NCBI RefSeq assembly: GCF_042659465.1
Contig: NZ_JBHSSW010000017.1
Location: 1-64,000 of the forward strand
Direction of reading: 5' to 3'
Origin: Ponticaulis profundi
Lineage (GTDB): Bacteria; Pseudomonadota; Alphaproteobacteria; Caulobacterales; Hyphomonadaceae
DNA: 64,000 nucleotides
Shown here: positions 60,301 to 64,000 of the stretch, piece by piece
How positions within the stretch are numbered: the stretch's first letter is position 1
Layout of the letters: every line of letters starts with the position of its first letter
Position numbers and translations under genes: made by a program
Notes under the pieces: model-generated
Told to the model about the DNA's origin: nothing
Seen by the model: the letters and a program-made list of their open reading frames with translations, nothing else
Databases searched by the model: none

Positions 60301-60525
60301 GCGCGTAACGATTTGCTCCTCGACATCCGTTGGAGACGCGCCGGGCCATGAAATCGAGACCGACACGCCGTTAAAGTCGGCTTGCGGGAAAACTTCACGT
60401 TCGAGGCTGTTAAAACCGATGACGCCAAGAACAAAACTCAGCACCATCAACAGGTTGGCGGCAACAGAGTTGCGCGCCCACCAGGCGACGATGCCCTTCA
60501 TCGGACGATCGGAGCTGCCACTCAT
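57304..60525 (-). CDS. RND efflux permease
   Basis: 1073 residues, the usual length for the HAE1/CzcA-type RND superfamily. TM1 (WWARNSVAANLLMVLSFVLGVIGF), porter domains with NTINNLPQATYPPQVQR, conserved TM4 region with DDAIVVGENIHKE, and the second TM bundle with NDNLVLIDNVNRRRDE are seen. It exports small toxic compounds from inner membrane or periplasm with the MFP and OMF encoded upstream. Its ATG overlaps the MFP stop by four bases. Confidence 0.96.
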   Translation of the reverse strand: MSGSSDRPMKGIVAWWARNSVAANLLMVLSFVLGVIGFNSLEREVFPQADFNGVSVSISWPGASPTDVEEQIVTRLEEVMADLDGLKEMSGTARESVGYVNLQTYNNYDLEKFIEEVKLRVDTINNLPQATYPPQVQRWRNEDQYMGIAVHGKVDRMELKRITDDLRDRIASIEGGELAQVLGTLDEEVSIEVSEEALRRYNLTFSDVANAVRRSSVNSSGGGIKTDIGRFSLQTRALADTEEQFENIIVRQLESGATIRVGDVATVIDGFVDEELETTFDGDPTAFIMIQPPETMQIAKYSKSIREFLETANEEILPEAVRADIMFDQADMFRGQMATISNSALVGTVLVLIVLLLFLRPIVAFWVTVGICTAFAGGFAILPLFGVSLNTLSLFAVLLVIGVIVDDAIVVGENIHKEIEAGRGEGLTAAVMGTQLVVKPVIFGVLTTMIMFAPWALLEGPERQFTAQITYVVVAALSFSLIESMLILPAHLAHMKKQDFSGKQGMFLQFQRRIADSLIWFAENLFKPVLEVAIRFRYATVALFISLFMLAIGLLANGYVPFRFMPQIDDDMVMVTIELPDGTPFSRTLAVRDQLYNGYNQAKIDLADEYPDLEGDLFLDAAIIANERQVRAFIGTLAPEERPIGMRTKVFADALREATGPIPDAEEISFSFTVNQNDSGYRVALSHPDLDLLREAANMVKDQLATYDTTYDIGDNLSSAAPELRFSLRPGAEALGVGLTTISGQIRQAYYGEEAQRLPRDGEDVRVMVRYPEETRRSLDSLNDLRIRTEDGRQIALDQVAETEFAPGINRIYRRDRVRSVAVFSELSGDVRGQIMSDMEQNFWPQFEERFPEVKRGRLGDAESQAEFTANLGLLYLGAVLLMYVLLAIAFSSYWQPLLLMMALPFSFAGAVFGHFISGVPFAMFSIFGIAAAAGVVINDNLVLIDNVNRRRDEMGMGAVQALVESAVSRFRPILLTSVTTFVGVLPMINERSVQAQFLKPMVMSLGAAVCFALFVSLLFVPALYAVGAEVARVFRWLWSGKPYQSIGATYDSHAVAGVTDRDDHVHHGAPAE

Positions 60526-61742
60526 GACTGTTCATCCGTTGTGTCTGCAACGGTATTGGCCGAGCTGGCCTGACCGCCAATGTTGATTTTCATACCATCA
60601 AACGGAGCCTGAATCGGCGACGTAATCGCGTATTCGCCGGCCTCTACGCCGGAGCGCACATATACGCCTTCCGGGCTTGTGTAGACGACATCCACGGTTC
60701 GAATCGACATGGTGCTGTCGTCCGGATTGGCGATGAAGATCTGGTCGCGTTTGCGCAGAGCCGGGCGCGGGGCCATCAGAACGTCGTGCAGCATCTGGCC
60801 TTCGATTTCGGCCGAGACGAACAGACCGGGTGCGAGCGGTGCATCTCCATCAGCGCCTTCGCCAAACGGGTCATCCACGGTCGCAATCGCCGAAACGAGA
60901 CGCGTGGCCGGATCGACGGCAGCCGATGTCCGGGTGACGCGTCCTTTCCAGGTGCGCGGCTGACCGGCGACATTCGTCGTGAAGGTTACGGCAGGGCCGC
61001 GATTGTCAGCGCTTTCTTCAAACGCCAGCGACAGTCCCAGACGACCAAGTTCGTCGTCGTTCAGGGGCAGGGTAACTTCGGCAATGTCTGTTCCGAAAAT
61101 GCGACCAAGCTCCTGACCCGGGCTGACATACTGCCCGAGATCAACTTCTTTCGTGCGGACGCGTCCGTCAAAAGGCGCTCGAATAATGGTTCGTTCCAGC
61201 GCGAGTTCAGCGTCACGCAATTGCGCTTTGGCCGCTTCCAGCGAGGCGCGTGCCTCTGCCAGCTGTGGTTCGCGAAGCGCAAGTGGTGATGGATCGCCTG
61301 TGCCGAGTTCTTCCCAGTCACGACGTGCAATGTCTGATTCAGCCTGTTCGCGGACAAGCCCCTGTTCCGCACTTGCGACCTGAGACTGCGCGCGAATACG
61401 TGCCAGCTGGTAGTCTGCATCCTCAATGCGGAAGAGAATCTCGCCCTGACGCACAAAAGCACCATCGATAAAAGATGGTGACACAGATGAAACGCGGCCG
61501 GAAATTTGCGGTGAGATCGAAATTTCTCGCCTTGGTCTGACTTCACCCTGACTGGACACAGTGAGTTGCAGGTCAAGTTGCTTCACGGGTTCGTAGAAAA
61601 CAGCGAGTCCCAGCGGTGCTTCGGCCGCTTTTTCCGGCTTGGGCTTCAGCGCACCAAGTGCGATGAAGCCACCAAAACCAAGGACACCCAGAATGGCGAC
61701 TGGCAGCCCGACAGCCAGGATCGCAGATCCGGTTTTGCTCAT
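60522..61742 (-). CDS. RND periplasmic adaptor (membrane fusion protein, HlyD/MFP)
   Basis: 406 residues. One N-terminal membrane helix (about 8-30), then lipoyl and alpha-hairpin regions: VSSQGEVRPRREISISPQISGRVSSVS is the lipoyl half, the coiled hairpin (about 105-165) has heptad-spaced Ala/Leu, and IRAPFDGRVRTKEVDLGQYVSPGQELG is the second half. It bridges the permease and outer-membrane factor. Both ends overlap neighbours by the ATGA type of junction. Confidence 0.95.
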   Translation of the reverse strand: MSKTGSAILAVGLPVAILGVLGFGGFIALGALKPKPEKAAEAPLGLAVFYEPVKQLDLQLTVSSQGEVRPRREISISPQISGRVSSVSPSFIDGAFVRQGEILFRIEDADYQLARIRAQSQVASAEQGLVREQAESDIARRDWEELGTGDPSPLALREPQLAEARASLEAAKAQLRDAELALERTIIRAPFDGRVRTKEVDLGQYVSPGQELGRIFGTDIAEVTLPLNDDELGRLGLSLAFEESADNRGPAVTFTTNVAGQPRTWKGRVTRTSAAVDPATRLVSAIATVDDPFGEGADGDAPLAPGLFVSAEIEGQMLHDVLMAPRPALRKRDQIFIANPDDSTMSIRTVDVVYTSPEGVYVRSGVEAGEYAITSPIQAPFDGMKINIGGQASSANTVADTTDEQS

Positions 61743-63166
61743 AAATCAGATCCTTCAGAAAATTGATCTTCCAATTCCGTATTTTCTGGCAGATTTCCCC
61801 CTAATGCCAGATGAAATTGAACTCGATTGATCGCACGCGCATTTTGAGCGGTGATCAGACTTGCTTCCGCATTGATCCGACGTGTTTGCGCATCAATGAG
61901 GTTAAAAATGGTCGACAGACCGTTTTGATACTGGCGTTCCGCGAGGATTTCAGCCTGTTCGGCTTCGTCCAGGGCGCGTGCCTGTGACTCGACCTGAGCG
62001 GCAAGGAGTTCGTCTGCGGCCAGCGCATTCTCGACTTCCTGCCAGGCGGTCAGCACGGTGGTAACATAATTGGCAGCTGTCAGGCGAGCCTGTGCTTCAG
62101 CGGCTTCAATGTTTGCCTTGATCGTTCCGCCGTTGAAGATCGGAGCGGTCAGGGAGCTGGCAACCTGACCTGCAATGAAGGCCGGGTCGAGGGCGTCGAC
62201 GATGTCAGCGTTCGACGTGAACAAGCGTGCTGTCAGATCGAGTGATGGGCGCAGGGCAAGCCTTGCCTCTTCAACCCGGAAGCCTGCTGCTGCAATGCGT
62301 GCTTCAGCCGCGTTGATATCGGGACGACGCGCCAGGAGGCTGGTCGGGTCACCGGTGCCTTCAATATCGGTCAGTTGGATGACGCCGTCGCTGGCTTCGA
62401 TTTCATTCGCCGGGTAGCGGCCGAGGACGACTTCGATGGCGCGGCGCGCTTCACCGGTCGAACGCATCTGATCGAGCTGCGAGGCGCGTGCGGTCTCAAC
62501 TGCGCTTCGTGCGAGACGAACATCCAGCGCGCCCGTCAGACCATTTCGAAAACGACGTTCGGTGAGGCGCAGCGTACGCTCCCGGGCGTCCAGTGTCTCG
62601 TCGGCAAGGTCGAGCTGTCGAACGGCCGTGTTCAGCTGGATCCAGGCAATCGCTGTGCTGGCTGTGATGGAGAGGCGTGCGGCCTCAAAATCAGCTTCCG
62701 CAGCAAGCAGGTCTGCATCAGATGCGGCAACACCAGCGGCCAGTCGGCCCCAGAGGTCTGGTTCCCAGCTGGCAATCAGGGAAAGTCCGAAGCCCGGTCC
62801 TTCTGATCGTACCGCATCGTCATTCACGTCGATTACGTTGCTCGTCCAGTCTGCATCGGCGCCACCATTCAGAGAGGGCAATGTGCTGCCATATTCAGCA
62901 GCGGCGGCTGCGCGGGCAGCCTGAACGCGGGCAGCACTGGCCTGCAGATCCGGACTGTTGATAAGGGCTTCACCGATGAGGGATGAAAGGGTGGGATCAT
63001 CAAAGCTTGCAACCCAGTCTCCCGTGACCGGAATGGGCGCGCGTTCACCATTCGTCCAGCTGGCAGGACGCTCCGGTTGCGGAACTGCCCATGGTTGCTG
63101 GCCGGTCGTGGTGCTCGCACAGCCGGCGAGAGCTGCAAAGCTGAGTAGTGTGAGCTGAGCTCGCAT
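61739..63166 (-). CDS. NodT-family RND outer-membrane factor (TolC-like lipoprotein)
   Basis: 475 residues. Lipoprotein signal with lipobox ALAGC (Cys16), then two OEP repeats forming a barrel and coiled alpha tunnel: FDDPTLSSLIGEALINSPDLQASAARVQAARAAAA and the second-half NGLSTIFNLIDAQTRRINAEASLITAQNARAINRVQFHLALGG are characteristic. AGGAG lies six bases before the ATG. It is the first gene of the efflux operon, preceded by a good promoter. Confidence 0.95.
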   Translation of the reverse strand: MRAQLTLLSFAALAGCASTTTGQQPWAVPQPERPASWTNGERAPIPVTGDWVASFDDPTLSSLIGEALINSPDLQASAARVQAARAAAAAEYGSTLPSLNGGADADWTSNVIDVNDDAVRSEGPGFGLSLIASWEPDLWGRLAAGVAASDADLLAAEADFEAARLSITASTAIAWIQLNTAVRQLDLADETLDARERTLRLTERRFRNGLTGALDVRLARSAVETARASQLDQMRSTGEARRAIEVVLGRYPANEIEASDGVIQLTDIEGTGDPTSLLARRPDINAAEARIAAAGFRVEEARLALRPSLDLTARLFTSNADIVDALDPAFIAGQVASSLTAPIFNGGTIKANIEAAEAQARLTAANYVTTVLTAWQEVENALAADELLAAQVESQARALDEAEQAEILAERQYQNGLSTIFNLIDAQTRRINAEASLITAQNARAINRVQFHLALGGNLPENTELEDQFSEGSDL

Positions 63167-63189
63167 CAAAAACTCCTGTTCTTGGCTCT

Positions 63190-63218
63190 CGAATAAGACG
63201 TAGATTTCTGACTGTCAA
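63190..63218 (-). promoter_or_regulatory. Promoter of the RND efflux operon
   Basis: On the minus strand TTGACA (63218-63213) is followed by a 17-base spacer and TATTCG (63195-63190), a good -35 with a moderate -10, about 25 bases before the NodT-type gene. Confidence 0.65.
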
Positions 63219-63226
63219 CAAAAAGT

Positions 63227-63241
63227 TATCGTTTAACGATA
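63227..63241. promoter_or_regulatory. Perfect palindrome next to the efflux promoter
   Basis: TATCGTT-T-AACGATA, seven-base half sites around one base, lies eight bases upstream of the -35 box. Its size and position fit a TetR- or MarR-type operator. No such regulator gene is visible in the window. Confidence 0.6.
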
Positions 63242-63364
63242 TAAATTGGGAGTAATGATTTCAGAAAAGAAATCTCCCCCTATCGTCATGAAGTTGATAC
63301 GTTGTTTTGCGACAAGTGGTTTTGGTGTGAGTCCGGTATTACACGGTGCAGTATAGGAAAATCT

Positions 63365-64000
63365 GTGGATTTGACAGAGGACGTGGAAGAAAACGGGGCA
63401 AAAGAGAAGTCCGCTCGATTTGAACTCGCTTTGCGTGCGCGTCGACGGGACTTTGCTGTGCTTACAGCCCTTACGATGGCGATTTTGCTCATCCTGTTTG
63501 CATCCGGAACACTTGCGCTGAGTGAGGCGCTGACGGCTGCGCTGATTTTCATTTTCTCGGCGACGGCGTTCTACCTGTCCTCGGATGCTGACGCGCGTGA
63601 TGGTCAGATCATGACCCAGTTCGCTGCGGAGCGCCGACAGGACGCTATGGGCGAACGCGCTTTGAGTGCAGGTCGACAGGTTTCTGGTGAAGATGTTCGC
63701 ACCTTGATTGAAGCGTATCCGCAACCGGCCCTGATTTCTGATTTTGATGGGCGGGTTTATTTCGCGAACGCAGGCGCTGGCGATGTTTTCCGTCTGCCAA
63801 AAGGTGGCATCGGCATTGGCCCTTCCATCATCCGCCGTGTCGACATGTTGCGTCGCCTCGACGCGATTAAGGCGGGGCGACCGCCGGAGCCGATGGAAAT
63901 CGAGATTGAAGGTACGCCGGATCGGCATTTCTCCGTCTGGACGGCGCCGCTTTCGATTCATGGTGAGCCACGTGTCCTTGTCGTGCTCATCGAACTGACG
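63365..64000 (+). CDS. PhoR-like sensor histidine kinase (N-terminal part)
   Basis: The first 212 codons of a gene that leaves the window. GTG at 63365 is preceded by AGGAAAATCT. Two membrane helices (about 30-70), a short linker and a PAS domain (about 115-210: LIEAYPQPALISDFDGRVYFANAGAGDVFRLP) resemble PhoR, the phosphate-regulon kinase. The catalytic HisKA/HATPase parts lie outside, so the kinase call is inference from layout. Confidence 0.75.
   Translation, partial: MDLTEDVEENGAKEKSARFELALRARRRDFAVLTALTMAILLILFASGTLALSEALTAALIFIFSATAFYLSSDADARDGQIMTQFAAERRQDAMGERALSAGRQVSGEDVRTLIEAYPQPALISDFDGRVYFANAGAGDVFRLPKGGIGIGPSIIRRVDMLRRLDAIKAGRPPEPMEIEIEGTPDRHFSVWTAPLSIHGEPRVLVVLIELT

Overview
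The window looks like chromosomal DNA of a dimorphic-type alphaproteobacterium, probably in or near the Hyphomonadaceae/Maricaulales. This rests on a complete GcrA cell-cycle regulator, a Caulobacter-type short flagellin, a Flp-type pilin, a NodT-type efflux outer-membrane factor, an UrcA-family protein, and an SOS operator of the alphaproteobacterial form GTTC-N7-GTTC. No sequence search was run, so the genus is inference. Almost the whole window is densely packed core genome. No rRNA, tRNA, CRISPR array, phage or transposase was seen.

Layout. 1-16 kb: cell-envelope and small secreted proteins (SlyX, an acyltransferase-SGNH O-acetylase, a DksA-like zinc protein, DUF411, HtpX, a secreted ACP-like protein, an AEC transporter, an outer-membrane barrel, flagellin, nitroreductase, a hexapeptide-repeat secreted protein coupled to a flavoprotein, RcnB-like and UrcA proteins). 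16-29 kb: thymidine kinase, hydrolases, a solo LuxR regulator, an operon of two glycosyltransferases upstream of infC, LpxR, epoxide hydrolase, glutathionyl-hydroquinone reductase, pirin, and a translationally coupled YqcI/YcgG-DUF1989 pair. 29-38 kb: secA, divergent from a peptidyl-prolyl isomerase-argJ-mutT-flp pilin run, then comF, grxC, a DUF1178 protein and an entericidin-like lipoprotein. 37.8-40.1 kb: a 360-bp direct duplication of the entericidin/gcrA 3' region flanking about 1.6 kb of more AT-rich DNA with two unknown genes. 40-46 kb: gcrA, an ABC-2 permease, a crotonase, DUF805, and the coupled argD-argF-hslO operon. 46-55 kb: ATP-grasp protein, dadA, an SOS-controlled radical-SAM/UdgX operon, GST-queG, a TPR protein and an SDR protein. 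55-64 kb: an M13 metallopeptidase downstream of a complete three-gene RND efflux operon, then the start of a PhoR-like sensor kinase.

The most notable points are these. (1) The gcrA locus has the structure of a single-crossover integration, and the two repeat copies differ only at synonymous or compensatory positions, which suggests DNA brought in from a close relative. (2) A perfect LexA-type operator overlaps the -10 box of an apparently leaderless radical-SAM + UdgX DNA-repair operon. (3) infC appears to start with AUA. (4) The flagellin leader can form a perfect 11-bp stem that hides its ribosome binding site. (5) SecA lacks its C-terminal zinc domain. (6) A secreted acyl-carrier-like protein has lost its phosphopantetheine serine. 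(7) A secreted protein carrying seven FPG(D/E)-type hexapeptides is coupled to a flavoprotein. Gene calls rest on recognisable motifs; all functional links between neighbours are inference.
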